Source of the DNA: Cytophagaceae bacterium ABcell3
Lineage (GTDB): Bacteria > Bacteroidota > Bacteroidia > Cytophagales > Cytophagaceae
Assembly: GCA_030913385.1 (NCBI GenBank)
Contig: CP133159.1
Coordinates: forward strand, 3,432,584 to 3,496,583
Direction: 5' to 3'
DNA: 64,000 nt
Part shown: positions 33,699 to 43,951 of the stretch, in pieces
Layout: the number at the start of each line of letters is the position of its first letter
How positions within the stretch are numbered: position 1 is the stretch's first letter
Notes under the pieces: model-generated
What the model saw: the letters and a program-made list of their open reading frames with translations, nothing else
What the model was told of the DNA's origin: nothing
Databases searched by the model: none
Made by a program: the position numbers and the translations under genes

Positions 33699-35126
33699 AT
33701 GTCTGACATCATCAAAGATATACCGATCCTTACCGACAAGGACAAAACAGCTTGTGAATTGCCCAAAATCACACCGGACAACAATACTGGCAAAAAGCGT
33801 AAACTTTATATAGAAAGCTACGGCTGCCAGATGAATTTTTCAGATAGTGAAATTGTCATATCGATCATGAATGACAACGGTTTCGACACCACATCCGATG
33901 CAGAAAAGGCTGATGTGGTTTTTCTAAACACCTGCTCCATTCGGGAAAATGCTGAGCAAAAAGTAAGAAACCGTCTAAACCTTTTCAATCACCTGAAAAA
34001 GAAAAAACCGGAACTGTTGGTAGGGGTTTTGGGATGTATGGCAGAACGGTTAAAAGCCAAGCTTCTTGAAGAAGAAAAAATAGTAGACCTAGTAGCAGGG
34101 CCTGACGCCTACCGTGACCTACCCAAGCTGGTCGGCGATGTAGACGAAGGCAACAAGGCTGTAAACGTGTTCCTTTCCAGAGAAGAAACCTATGCAGACA
34201 TTAGTCCGGTAAGGCACAACAGCAATGGTATCAGCGCATTCATCTCCATCATGAGGGGGTGCGACAATATGTGCTCTTTCTGTGTTGTCCCTTATACCCG
34301 TGGCCGCGAAAGGAGCCGTGACCCTTATTCGATCGTCAAAGAAGCGCAAGACTTGGTAAACAGAGGATATAAAGAGGTAACCCTGCTCGGGCAAAATGTA
34401 GATAGCTACAAGTGGAAACCTGAAGATGAAACAGAGCATGTAAACTTTGCACAGTTACTAGAAAAGGTAGCTTTGGTCAGTCCTGACCTAAGAGTTAGGT
34501 TCTCTACCTCCCACCCTAAAGACATAACAGATGAGGTGCTTTATACTATGAAAAAGTATGAAAACATCTGCAAATATATACATTTGCCTGCTCAGAGCGG
34601 AAACAGCAGGGTGCTTGAGGTAATGAACCGTACCTATGACAGGGCTTGGTACATGGAAAGGGTCGACCGTATAAGGGAGGTTTTGGGAGAAGAATGTGGA
34701 TTGTCCACAGATATGATTGCTGGTTTTTGCGGGGAAACAGAAGAAGAACACCAGGATACTTTATCATTGATGGAGTATGTAAAATATGACTTTGCCTATA
34801 TGTTTGCCTACTCAGAGCGACCTGGGACGCCAGCAGCTAAAAAATTCAAAGATGATGTTGCTGAAAATGTAAAGAAAAGACGCTTGAGCGAAATCATAGC
34901 GCTTCAGCAAGAACACAGTTTTTATAGAAACAAATTGGCCGTAGGCAAAACTTTCAAAGTACTTATAGAAGATTATTCCAAAAAACAAGAAGGTTACGTC
35001 AGAGGAAGAAATAGCCAAAACACCATGGTTATCTTCCCTCAGGGGAATTTCAAACCTGGAGACTATGCAACTGTTCTTGTTAAAGAATGCACATCAGGAA
35101 CTTTATTTGGTGAAGTAGTAGAATAA
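33699..35126 (+). CDS. miaB: tRNA-2-methylthio-N6-dimethylallyladenosine synthase
   Basis: The 475-residue radical-SAM methylthiotransferase modifies A37 of tRNAs that read UNN codons. The N-terminal domain holds the auxiliary cluster cysteines C43 ('SYGCQMN'), C79 ('NTCSIRE') and C113 ('GCMAER'). The radical-SAM motif C188-x3-C192-x2-C195 lies in '[22 protein letters not shown]', and the C-terminal TRAM domain covers about 410-475. All signatures are complete. It leads a tight block with the sigma54 activator (12 bp gap), lptE, a TPR-like gene and secG, so an unrelated set of functions shares one transcript. Confidence 0.96.
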   Translation: MSDIIKDIPILTDKDKTACELPKITPDNNTGKKRKLYIESYGCQMNFSDSEIVISIMNDNGFDTTSDAEKADVVFLNTCSIRENAEQKVRNRLNLFNHLKKKKPELLVGVLGCMAERLKAKLLEEEKIVDLVAGPDAYRDLPKLVGDVDEGNKAVNVFLSREETYADISPVRHNSNGISAFISIMRGCDNMCSFCVVPYTRGRERSRDPYSIVKEAQDLVNRGYKEVTLLGQNVDSYKWKPEDETEHVNFAQLLEKVALVSPDLRVRFSTSHPKDITDEVLYTMKKYENICKYIHLPAQSGNSRVLEVMNRTYDRAWYMERVDRIREVLGEECGLSTDMIAGFCGETEEEHQDTLSLMEYVKYDFAYMFAYSERPGTPAAKKFKDDVAENVKKRRLSEIIALQQEHSFYRNKLAVGKTFKVLIEDYSKKQEGYVRGRNSQNTMVIFPQGNFKPGDYATVLVKECTSGTLFGEVVE

Positions 35127-35138
35127 AAGGAATAGTCT

Positions 35139-36404
35139 ATGGACATTGCAGATCTGCAAAGTATAAAACAAAGGTTTGGCATTATAGGAAATGCGCCCGC
35201 TCTAAACCATGCCATAGAAGTGGCTGTACAGGTTGCGCCTACAGATATGACGGTTTTAATCACCGGTGAAAGTGGTAGCGGAAAGGAATCATTCTCCAAA
35301 ATCATTCACCAACAAAGCCACCGAAAGCATGGTACATTTATAGCCATAAACTGTGGTGCGATTCCGGAAGGCACCATTGATTCAGAGCTTTTTGGTCATG
35401 AAAAAGGGTCATTTACGGGTGCACACGATGCCAGAAAAGGCTATTTTGAAGTGACCAACGGCGGCACAATCTTTCTTGACGAAATTGGAGAAATGCCCTT
35501 GAGCACCCAAGCAAGGTTATTGCGGGTACTTGAAAATAAAGAGTTTATCAAGGTAGGTTCTTCAAAGGTACAAAAGACAGATGTCCGGGTCATTGCCGCT
35601 ACTAATGTGAACCTGATTGAGGCTGTCCATAAGAAAAAGTTCAGGGAAGACCTATATTATCGACTTAATACAGTTCCCATTTATGTACCACCGCTTAGAG
35701 AAAGAGGCAAAGATATAGAGCTGCTTTTTAGAAAGTTTGCTTCTGATTTTTCTGACAGGTACAAGGTGCAGCCAATCAGGCTTACCAATGAAGCCAAAGA
35801 AGAGTTGTTAAAATTTAGATTTCCTGGAAATATAAGGCAATTAAAAAACCTGGCAGAGCAAATTTCTGTTCTGGAAACAGAGCGGGAAATTGATAGGGAC
35901 ACATTAAAAAAATATCTTCCACAAGACTCGTCCTTACCTGCCTTACATCGTGAGTCAGGAACAAAAGATGACTTTTCGGAAAGGGAAATCCTGTACAAGA
36001 TCCTTTTTGACATGAAAAAGGACATGAGCGAGCTGAAGAAACTGGTACTTGACTTGATGCAAAACCAAGATCCTGGGGTTATAAAAGAACACGAAGGCTT
36101 GTTTCACAATTTGCATGAAGAAGATTTTAGGAGCATGCCTTCATCTCTTCTGTTACCTCCAAAAGAAAAGCATGAGCCGGTCGTTATAAGAAATAAAGAA
36201 GTGGACCATGACAAGATTGAAGACATCATTCATGAAACAGAAGACGAAGAAGAGTCCCTATCGCTCGAAGACAAAGAGAAAGAACTGATCATTAAAGCGC
36301 TAAGAAAGAACAAAAACAAGAGAAAATATGCTGCGCGTGATTTAGGAATTTCTGAGAGAACACTTTATAGAAAAATCAAAGAATACCAGATAGAAGAGAT
36401 CTGA
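35139..36404 (+). CDS. Sigma54-dependent transcriptional activator without receiver domain
   Basis: The 421-residue protein begins almost directly with the AAA+ domain: Walker A GESGSGKE (43-50), 'NCGAIPEGTIDSELFGHEKGSFTGAHD' with GSFTGA (90-95) in place of GAFTGA, Walker B 'GGTIFLDEIGE' (D114, E115), and the arginine-finger region 'RFREDLYYRLNTVPI'-like. A linker of about 100 residues, partly coiled and acidic, leads to a Fis-type helix-turn-helix at the C-terminus ('KRKYAARDLGISERTLYRKIKEYQI'). There is no N-terminal REC, GAF or PAS domain, so its signal must be intrinsic or act through the linker. It overlaps lptE by one base. Confidence 0.9.
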   Translation: MDIADLQSIKQRFGIIGNAPALNHAIEVAVQVAPTDMTVLITGESGSGKESFSKIIHQQSHRKHGTFIAINCGAIPEGTIDSELFGHEKGSFTGAHDARKGYFEVTNGGTIFLDEIGEMPLSTQARLLRVLENKEFIKVGSSKVQKTDVRVIAATNVNLIEAVHKKKFREDLYYRLNTVPIYVPPLRERGKDIELLFRKFASDFSDRYKVQPIRLTNEAKEELLKFRFPGNIRQLKNLAEQISVLETEREIDRDTLKKYLPQDSSLPALHRESGTKDDFSEREILYKILFDMKKDMSELKKLVLDLMQNQDPGVIKEHEGLFHNLHEEDFRSMPSSLLLPPKEKHEPVVIRNKEVDHDKIEDIIHETEDEEESLSLEDKEKELIIKALRKNKNKRKYAARDLGISERTLYRKIKEYQIEEI

Positions 36405-36910
36405 TGATAAAGAACCTTTGTACCCTTTTGATCATTGCCCTGGTGTACTTGTCAGGATGTTCAGTAACCTACTCTTTTAGAGAAGGTTCGATACCGTCCG
36501 ACATCCATAGTATAGCTATCAGGAACTTTAATAACGAATCAGGGAATGGACCTCCAAACCTGACACAGGTGTTTTCTGAAACACTTCGTAACTTTTACCA
36601 AAGCAACACAAGGCTTAACTTGGTAAACAACAATGCCGACTGGGAACTAGAAGGCTCTATTGTAGGCTATTCCGTTACACCTGTAGCACCGCAAGCTGGT
36701 GAATTAACAGGTTTGAACAGGCTTACTGTAACCGTAAACGCCCGTTTTACGAATAACAAAGACGAGGAGCAAAGTTTTGAGCAGCCCTTTAACTTCTATT
36801 TTGATTTTGAGCAAAACCAAACTTTGACTCAAGTAGAAAATGAAGCATTAAATGTGATCTTTAACCAAATTGTCCTAGACATTTTCAACAGATCCACATC
36901 AACCTGGTAA
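36404..36910 (+). CDS. lptE: LPS assembly lipoprotein LptE (Bacteroidota type)
   Basis: The 168-residue product has a lipoprotein signal (lipobox LSGC, Cys 19) and a small alpha/beta domain with 'YSFREGSIPSDIHSIAIRNFNNESGNGPPNLTQVFSETLRNFYQSNTRLNLVNNNADWELEGSIVGYSVTPVAPQ'. This is the pattern of Bacteroidota LptE, which plugs the LptD barrel that inserts lipopolysaccharide in the outer leaflet. It starts on the last base of the activator gene (TGATG overlap), so the two are translationally coupled. Confidence 0.9.
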   Translation: MIKNLCTLLIIALVYLSGCSVTYSFREGSIPSDIHSIAIRNFNNESGNGPPNLTQVFSETLRNFYQSNTRLNLVNNNADWELEGSIVGYSVTPVAPQAGELTGLNRLTVTVNARFTNNKDEEQSFEQPFNFYFDFEQNQTLTQVENEALNVIFNQIVLDIFNRSTSTW

Positions 36911-36922
36911 ACGTTATAACAA

Positions 36923-37939
36923 GTGAACAAGCAAACTTTTACAACACTTATTAGAAACCCGGAAAACATTTCTGCTAACCTTCTTAAAGAGCTGGAAGAA
37001 GTGGCATCTACGTTTCCTTACAGCCAGGCAGCTCATATCCTTATCGCAAGGGCAGCACACGAAAACCATAGCATGTTGGCTGAGAAAAAACTGAAAAAAG
37101 CTGCTGCATGCACTGCCGACAGAAAGAACTTAAAGAACATCATTCAAAAAAAAACTAACAACCTTAAAGTAAAAGAACCAACAGGCCTTAACAGGCCAAG
37201 AGAAAACTCCAAGCCTCAAAACCGGATCAAAAACCTGCAGGAAGAACCTTTTAAAGAAGAGGTTTTTAGGGAAATAGAGGAAAACTTAAAGAAATTGCAC
37301 CGGCTCAGAAAACTTGCGGACCTACACGTCCCAGGCCCAGTAATCATAGTAGAAGAAGCCCCTCCGCCACCTACTCCTGAGACTTCTTACGAACTACCAG
37401 TGAGCAACGACGACACCTTGCCTTCACTGGAAGAACTGCTGCCTGTTACACCCAAAAAAGCTCCCAAGCCAGCAAAAGAAAAAAAAGAGCAAAAAGCGAA
37501 AGAGAAACATGAACCTGACGCTAGCAAAAAACATTATATAACTTCCAGTCGATTAGATGATGAGTTAACGCTGGAAGAAAAAAACAAGCTATCAGATGAT
37601 GCTGGGCTTATTTCTGACTACCTCAAGTTTATCAATACGGAAAGGGTCAAAAAGAAAAAAGACAAAAATGTCCAAAACGCTATTATAGATAAGTTTATCA
37701 AAGAAGACCCGACCATTCCGCCACTATCTTCTTTTAAGGTAAACCCTAACGCTCCACAGGAAGATTTGGCGGGAAAAACCATGAAAGCAAAACTCCCTGT
37801 GTCGGAAACTTTTGCCAAATTAATGATAAAACAAGGCAAAACAGATAAGGCTATAAATATTTACGAAGAATTAATTTTGAAATTTCCAGAAAAAAAAGCT
37901 TATTTTGCAAGCCAAATTGAAAATCTGAAAAACACATAA
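36923..37939 (+). CDS. Conserved cytoplasmic protein with helical-repeat ends
   Basis: The start is GTG at 36923, 12 bp after lptE. The 338-residue protein has a helical N-terminal region ('NLLKELEEVASTFPYSQAAHILIARAAHENHSMLAEKKLKKAAACTADRKNL'), a long low-complexity middle rich in Pro, Lys and Glu (about 165-215), and a C-terminal TPR-like unit ('PVSETFAKLMIKQGKTDKAINIYEELILKFPEKKAYFASQIENL'). No signal peptide is present. The place between lptE and secG is typical of Cytophagales gene order, which suggests an envelope-biogenesis or secretion link; no function is proven. Confidence 0.8.
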   Translation: MNKQTFTTLIRNPENISANLLKELEEVASTFPYSQAAHILIARAAHENHSMLAEKKLKKAAACTADRKNLKNIIQKKTNNLKVKEPTGLNRPRENSKPQNRIKNLQEEPFKEEVFREIEENLKKLHRLRKLADLHVPGPVIIVEEAPPPPTPETSYELPVSNDDTLPSLEELLPVTPKKAPKPAKEKKEQKAKEKHEPDASKKHYITSSRLDDELTLEEKNKLSDDAGLISDYLKFINTERVKKKKDKNVQNAIIDKFIKEDPTIPPLSSFKVNPNAPQEDLAGKTMKAKLPVSETFAKLMIKQGKTDKAINIYEELILKFPEKKAYFASQIENLKNT

Positions 37940-37952
37940 AGAAAACAAAAGA

Positions 37953-38366
37953 ATGATTACTGCATTAATTGTCCTAATAATAATAGTAGCTGTTCTCCTT
38001 GTTCTTATAGTTCTTGCACAGAACTCTAAAGGAGGAGGCCTTTCAAGCACATTTGGAGGCGGAGCCAATCAGCTTATAGGCGTTAAAAAAACTGGCGATG
38101 CGCTTGAAAAAATAACCTGGGGTTTAGCCATAGGTGTTTTAGGGCTAAGCTTTATTTTTAATGTAATGGCTGACCCAGGTCCTACAGTAGATGAGGCTGA
38201 ACTTACGCCAGCTGAAAGAAGATTGCAAGAGCGTCGTGGCCTTGGAGAAGGACAGCAACGTGAGCCTGCCGATGAGGACGCTGCTGAGTTTGAAGACGGA
38301 ATTCCTCTTGAAGAGTTTGAAGAAGAAGGAGCTGAACAAGAACTTCCTGACCTAGACCAAGAATAA
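37953..38366 (+). CDS. secG: Preprotein translocase subunit SecG
   Basis: The 137-residue protein has two membrane helices ('ALIVLIIIVAVLLVLIVLAQNSKGGGLSSTFGGGANQLIGVKKTGDALEKITWGLAIGVLGLSFIF') with the SecG signature 'QNSKGGGLSSTFGG' between them. A C-terminal cytoplasmic extension of about 60 residues is rich in Glu and Asp, which is longer than in E. coli SecG but common in Bacteroidota. It assists SecYEG-mediated export. It is the last gene of the miaB block and is followed by a terminator. Confidence 0.94.
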   Translation: MITALIVLIIIVAVLLVLIVLAQNSKGGGLSSTFGGGANQLIGVKKTGDALEKITWGLAIGVLGLSFIFNVMADPGPTVDEAELTPAERRLQERRGLGEGQQREPADEDAAEFEDGIPLEEFEEEGAEQELPDLDQE

Positions 38367-38385
38367 GAAAAGAACCTTTATAAAC

Positions 38386-38414
38386 AAAAAAAGCCGCAAA
38401 ATGCGGCTTTTTTT
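38386..38414 (+). terminator. Intrinsic terminator after secG
   Basis: AAAAAAAGCCGC, a 5-nt loop and GCGGCTTTTTTT. It closes the miaB-secG transcription unit. Confidence 0.92.
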
Positions 38415-38512
38415 GTTTATAACATCTGGTCACTCTAAGAAAATACAATATAGCACGAAGCGTCTCCCCCTTCCCTCCTTATAACTCTTCTTTTCACATT
38501 TGTGTCTTAATT

Positions 38513-38603
38513 ATAGCGCTGCTAAGCTTTGCGTCCCAAAAGTGCAGACTTATTGCTATTTTTCCACGCAATAAAAAGTTCTAAAGCATATTTCAGGTTT
38601 AAG
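38513..38603. repeat. Repeat family A, half copy A5 overlapping a stop codon
   Basis: The sequence TAGCGCTGCTAAGCTTTGCG...CATATTTCAGGTTTAA is the reverse complement of the left half of copy A6, with CCACGCAATA in the arm. Its last bases (38599-38601) form the TAA stop codon of the minus-strand gene at 38599. Confidence 0.7.
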
Positions 38604-39312
38604 CACTATAAATATGCTTTACCAACATTCTCTTGGCAATCGGGAGCAGTGTTTCCTGAAACGGGCACCTTACATTACTTTCTATCAGAAATGTTGCCGG
38701 GTTGGGCAGCTTCTTATATTTTCTAACCAATTCAATTTTTAAGGACTCGAATGTATTTCCAATACCTTTAGATATAGACTCTAGAAAGTTCATATGTATG
38801 CCACGATATTTTTCATCAGAACTTTCAAAAATCGTAACCTGATACTCAAAAACCTTGGCGTGACGCTCATCGGGTTGAGTCAAAAAAACATAGCCTTCAT
38901 CTGGGTATAATGGAGAGATGCCAATAGGTGATATCTTAATTTTATCCGCAATATCTTCATAGATATCCTTTCCTTCTGAAAGAGACTCCCGGAATTTTGG
39001 TATAGAAAAACTGAGGATATCCTCTATCTCTTTCATTACCCCCTCATCGTCTACCAGCTTTTTGTAAATAATCTGTAGCTTTTCAAAGTCTGCCCTGGAA
39101 ATTTCTTTAGGGAAATTTTCGTAAATAATCTTTTTATTATCCTTAATATCCAGTAAGTTTTTGTAATGGAAAACCAGATCAGAGAGTAAAGGATAAAGCT
39201 TTTTTTCCCCGAAATTTTTCTTTACATACTTAAAGTACGCTAAGAGTATATACTTTTTATATTCAAAATCAATAAGGCCTTCGGTCAGCCAACCTTCATT
39301 AAGTTTTTTCAT
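38599..39312 (-). CDS. Conserved-looking cytoplasmic protein of unknown function
   Basis: The 237-residue product has no signal or membrane helix. It is predicted helical at the N-terminus ('EGLIDFEYKKYILLAYFKYVKKNFGEKKLYPLLSDLVFHYKNLLDIKDN') and mixed at the C-terminus ('VFEYQVTIFESSDEKYRGIHMNFLESISKGIGNTFESLKIELVRKYKKLPNPATFLIES'). I do not recognise a family. It is transcribed divergently from groES. The stop codon lies in a repeat A fragment, so the extreme C-terminus may have been altered by insertion of that repeat. Confidence 0.7.
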   Translation of the reverse strand: MKKLNEGWLTEGLIDFEYKKYILLAYFKYVKKNFGEKKLYPLLSDLVFHYKNLLDIKDNKKIIYENFPKEISRADFEKLQIIYKKLVDDEGVMKEIEDILSFSIPKFRESLSEGKDIYEDIADKIKISPIGISPLYPDEGYVFLTQPDERHAKVFEYQVTIFESSDEKYRGIHMNFLESISKGIGNTFESLKIELVRKYKKLPNPATFLIESNVRCPFQETLLPIAKRMLVKHIYSA

Positions 39313-39548
39313 AGCTCATTGGTTTAAACAATACGGCTGATTTTACTATTAATGAATTCAAACCTGGCTTTTACAATAGTTTTAACTATGGAGCAAAAAC
39401 TATGTTTCGACTGCTTTAAAGCAAATTAACACTCGTTAAGAAACTATTGCGCTTCGTGCAGGTCTAACTTCTATCTTAAAAGATAAGCAAAAAACAAGAA
39501 AAAGTCAAGTGCTAATATGGCAGAGCGCGGACGCCGAATAGACAGGAG

Positions 39549-39578
39549 TGGCAACATTTTGTCAGGGAAAACATGCCA
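39549..39578. promoter_or_regulatory. Candidate upstream activator site of groESL
   Basis: TGGCAACATTTT (39549-39560) and AAAACATGCCA (39568-39578) form an interrupted dyad with matching TGGCA and TTTT blocks. It sits about 20 bp before the -24 element, closer than most enhancer sites, so its role is uncertain. Confidence 0.3.
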
Positions 39579-39596
39579 TTTTTACAGGTTCTAAGA

Positions 39597-39614
39597 TTGG
39601 CACAAGAAATGCAA
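39597..39614 (+). promoter_or_regulatory. Candidate sigma54 (-24/-12) promoter of groESL
   Basis: TTGGCACAAGAAATGCAA has GG at 39599-39600 and GC at 39611-39612 with exactly 10 bp between, and the -24 half is the consensus TTGGCAC. Transcription would start near 39624, 46 nt before the groES ATG. No CIRCE (HrcA) operator is seen in the region. A sigma54 activator gene lies 4 kb upstream. Confidence 0.5.
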
Positions 39615-39669
39615 TAAGGGCGGGTAAGGAATTTAAATAAAAACTTAACCTTTAAATAAAAACGTAAAA

Positions 39670-39948
39670 ATGTCAAACGTAAATCTGAAACCATTAGCGG
39701 ACAGGGTTCTGGTTGAACCTGCCGCAGCAGAAGAAAAAACAGCATCCGGCATCATCATTCCTGATACTGCCAAAGAAAAGCCACAAAAAGGATCTGTGGT
39801 TGCTGTTGGAGAAGGCAAAAAAGACGAGCCTATGACAGTTAAGGTTGGTGATACTGTACTTTATGGCAAATACGCTGGTACAGAGCTTACCGTTGATGGT
39901 AAGGATTACCTAATCATGCGTGAATCTGACATTTTCGCAGTACTTTAA
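39670..39948 (+). CDS. groES: Co-chaperonin GroES
   Basis: The 92-residue protein has the full Cpn10 fold: '[47 protein letters not shown]' including the mobile loop '[11 protein letters not shown]', and '[36 protein letters not shown]'. It caps GroEL during folding. It lies 44 bp before groEL and the two form the standard operon. Confidence 0.98.
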   Translation: MSNVNLKPLADRVLVEPAAAEEKTASGIIIPDTAKEKPQKGSVVAVGEGKKDEPMTVKVGDTVLYGKYAGTELTVDGKDYLIMRESDIFAVL

Positions 39949-39989
39949 TTAAAACTCAAACTAAACCTGAAACTTAAAAACATTTTTAA

Positions 39990-41633
<1,644 letters not shown>

Positions 41634-41658
41634 TATCATCGTCTTGTATAAAGCTTAT

Positions 41659-41689
41659 AAAAGCCCTGAATTCACTTTCAGGGCTTTTT
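41659..41689 (+). terminator. Intrinsic terminator after groEL
   Basis: AAAGCCCTGAA, a short loop and TTCAGGGCTTTTT. It ends the groES-groEL unit. Confidence 0.92.
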
Positions 41690-42075
41690 CTGTATTCCCC
41701 TACAGTTTTATCAGTAAGCCAGTAGCGACCGTTAATTTGGGCTTAAAAGCAAATAACGATTCACGAAGCAATGCAGTCTTGCCCTCCAACTATCGGGGAA
41801 AAATTGCCTGTTACGGATACGGGTATTAAAATTAGCTAGTGGAACACCAGTTAAAGGACAAAAACTATTATGAGCTTTCAGAAACAACCATCATCTAAAA
41901 GGCTTCTTCAAACTTGTATCTTAACCTATACAATGCTAGTTTTGCCCTTCTGAAACGCAGACATGATGTGTTTGACCTCTAATACAATTCTGATAGACTG
42001 GCTTAAACATTTTAAAGAATTAACTCTTAAATATATTTCTGACAAAATTCAGGCGTTTACCTTGAAAATTGCTAT
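41690..42075. other. Intergenic region downstream of groEL
   Basis: About 385 bp with no supported gene and no clear member of the repeat families. A TACCTTGA element near 42059 could be a weak -7 box for the next gene. Confidence 0.4.
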
Positions 42076-42441
42076 ATGATTCATTTTGACATCACGTCCG
42101 AATGGGTATATGAACACTACTACATATACCTACATTTAAGTATAGCTGATTCTGAAAATATTATTTCAGATAGTGACTTAGAAGCCATCAGGGCCAAAAT
42201 ATTCAGCTACATGGATGATGAACGCGGAGAAAACTTGATAAAAGAGGTGCTCAAAGAGTTTCGCTCACACTCAGAGACAGAGAGACGAGATTTTATAAAA
42301 GACAATGCATCTCGCTTTCTAAGAACAGACACCATCAGGCAAAAGGTTATCTGTGACCTGGAAAAAATAGCATCCGGAGATGAAGACGGGGAAGAACAAG
42401 TAATGTTCAGATATATAAGGAAGGTTATCAACAATATATAA
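42076..42441 (+). CDS. Small acidic protein, faintly TerB-like
   Basis: The 121-residue cytoplasmic protein is helical and acidic. Its opening 'EHYYIYLHLSIADSENIISDSDLEAIRAKIFSYMDDE' resembles the start of TerB/DjlA-type helical domains, where an Asp-rich turn follows the first helix, but the match is weak and no function is claimed. Later helices read 'ENLIKEVLKEFRSHSETERRDFIKDNASRFL' and 'IRQKVICDLEKIASGDEDGEEQVMFRYIRKVI'. The lipoprotein gene follows after 61 bp on the same strand. Confidence 0.65.
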   Translation: MIHFDITSEWVYEHYYIYLHLSIADSENIISDSDLEAIRAKIFSYMDDERGENLIKEVLKEFRSHSETERRDFIKDNASRFLRTDTIRQKVICDLEKIASGDEDGEEQVMFRYIRKVINNI

Positions 42442-42502
42442 GCCCCCCAAAACAATCCCCCCTAAGTAATTCTTTATCTATAGAGACCTCTAATAATTTA
42501 AA

Positions 42503-43003
42503 ATGAAAAAGCTTATCCCGGTAGCCGCATCTTTCCTTCTTTCTTTTGGGTGTGCAGAAAAACCAGCACAAGACAAGCCTTTTTCCGAAGTCCCTTCTAT
42601 CCCAAAAGACATAGACAATAGAGCGCTTTATCAACAAATGTATGCCAACCTACAAGAAGAAATGCCCACAAGGTCGCAAGTTAACGTCCCTGCTTACCCT
42701 AATGCGGTAGTTTTTTCAATAACCGATAAAGATGATGAAAAAGGTGTATTGCCCGGAGTAACGATAATGACAACAGATGCCCCTGAAAAGGTTCGAAAAT
42801 TCTATCAGGACAAGCTTGATGACTGGAATTTTGATGAAAAATATAATGTCTTTTACCAAGACGAAGCTAAAAAGTTTCCTTTCGAAAAGTTAAACTCTAT
42901 CCCCAATATAACTATCCATAAAACTGAAGATTCTCACCCAGGAAAGAAAATTATGCCAGAAGCACGTTGTTATATTAACATTGTTTATACTCCTAAAGAG
43001 TAA
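42503..43003 (+). CDS. Lipoprotein of unknown function
   Basis: The 166-residue product has a lipoprotein signal ('MKKLIPVAASFLLSFGC', Cys 17). The mature domain appears globular: 'NVPAYPNAVVFSITDKDDEKGVLPGVTIMTTDAPEKVRKFYQDKLDDWNFDEKYNVFYQDEAKKF'. The part from 'YPNA' to 'VRKFYQDKL..W' is like the small alpha/beta domains in which a strand and a 'P-x-x-V-x-x-F/Y-Y' helix follow one another, as in several exported proteins. The role is unknown. Repeat copy C1 begins 2 bp after the stop codon. Confidence 0.7.
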   Translation: MKKLIPVAASFLLSFGCAEKPAQDKPFSEVPSIPKDIDNRALYQQMYANLQEEMPTRSQVNVPAYPNAVVFSITDKDDEKGVLPGVTIMTTDAPEKVRKFYQDKLDDWNFDEKYNVFYQDEAKKFPFEKLNSIPNITIHKTEDSHPGKKIMPEARCYINIVYTPKE

Positions 43004-43004
43004 T

Positions 43005-43262
43005 TAGGGCGCGCTGAAAAACGCCCAAAATGTTGACTTATTTATATTTGTGTAAAAATTATGAGGGATAGGTACATGGGTTTTTCGGTCATTTCTTAAT
43101 TTACCGTGCACAGTAAATTGAGAGACTTTTAATCCAATACTTCTTTTGGGCTAGCCACAAGCGCACAATCTACTTTATGGCCTTACATTCGAAGGATTCC
43201 AATACGTCTTCATGTAAGGCCATGCGTACCTTGCACACTTGTGACTTTTTCAGCAGTCCCTA
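43005..43262. mobile_element. Miniature inverted-repeat element, family C, full copy C1
   Basis: This 258-bp element has terminal inverted repeats: TAGGGCGCGCTGAAAAA on the left and, read inward from the right, TAGGGACTGCTGAAAAA. There is no coding frame, so any movement would need a transposase elsewhere. An internal palindromic arm pairs ATGGCCTTACATTCGAAGG with CTTCATGTAAGGCCAT. Related partial copies lie at 46111, 59562 and 63896. No clear target duplication is visible. Confidence 0.75.
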
Positions 43263-43274
43263 ATTAAATACTTG

Positions 43275-43772
43275 TCAATAATCTATCTGGTGGCTAAACT
43301 GCCCATTTGGATAGTAAAACCTCCATCTCCCAGTTCTCCTATTGTTATTATAATTCCCCTCTGTTCTCAAAACTCCATTCTCATGGAAAAACTTCCAATG
43401 GCCAGAGCGCACATTGTTATTATAGTTCCCTTCTTCTTTCAGATTGCCATTTGGATAAAAAAACTTCCACTGACCACTCATTCTTCCGTTATTGTAATTG
43501 CCTTCTTTCATCAAAAGGCCATTGGGCCAATAAAACTTCCAATGCCCACTCGCAACCCCATTTTTAAAATTCCCCTCATGCCTCAAGCTTCCATCATAGT
43601 AATGGCTGTAGTGATACCCATTGTAATATGGAGGGGCTGTATGAACAAAAAAGCGAGAGGTGTCAGAAGGGAAAGGGGCTATATCATCTCTGGAATGTTT
43701 ACGGCAACCAGTATCTACTAAAATAACAAGCAGAAGAAGAATAACAAGCAAAGAAAGAGGGTTCCGGTTCAT
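43275..43772 (-). CDS. MORN-repeat lipoprotein (YwqK-like)
   Basis: The 165-residue product has a lipoprotein signal (lipobox DTGC, Cys 23) and, from about residue 58, four tandem 24-residue repeats of the MORN_2 type: G-x-L-x-x-E-G-N-(Y/F)-x-N-(G/N)-x-x-x-G-x-W-(K/R)-F-(Y/F)-x-x-N. A fifth partial unit ends the chain. Similar proteins are annotated as YwqK-family antitoxins, but no toxin gene adjoins and the signal peptide makes a surface role more likely. The DNA repeats are 72 bp and diverged. Confidence 0.85.
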   Translation of the reverse strand: MNRNPLSLLVILLLLVILVDTGCRKHSRDDIAPFPSDTSRFFVHTAPPYYNGYHYSHYYDGSLRHEGNFKNGVASGHWKFYWPNGLLMKEGNYNNGRMSGQWKFFYPNGNLKEEGNYNNNVRSGHWKFFHENGVLRTEGNYNNNRRTGRWRFYYPNGQFSHQIDY

Positions 43773-43951
43773 TGTATAATATTCCTATTTTAAGAAAATA
43801 ACACTAACAAAAATAAAAACTTAACCGCTCATTTACCAGTTTTAAGCATTAAAAAAGTTTTCATTACCAACTAACAAATACCAGCATTTACCCCTCATTA
43901 ATTTGGTATAATCTTACGTCCGATGTAATTTCGGTTTTTATTACAGGCAAA

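Noticed and set aside
39500-39620. CIRCE (HrcA) operator before groES
   Set aside because: TTAGCACTC-N9-GAGTGCTAA is not present; only AAGTGCTAAT occurs once without its partner arm.
43005-43262. Family C element as a complete insertion sequence
   Set aside because: Only 258 bp long without a transposase frame; treated as a miniature element.
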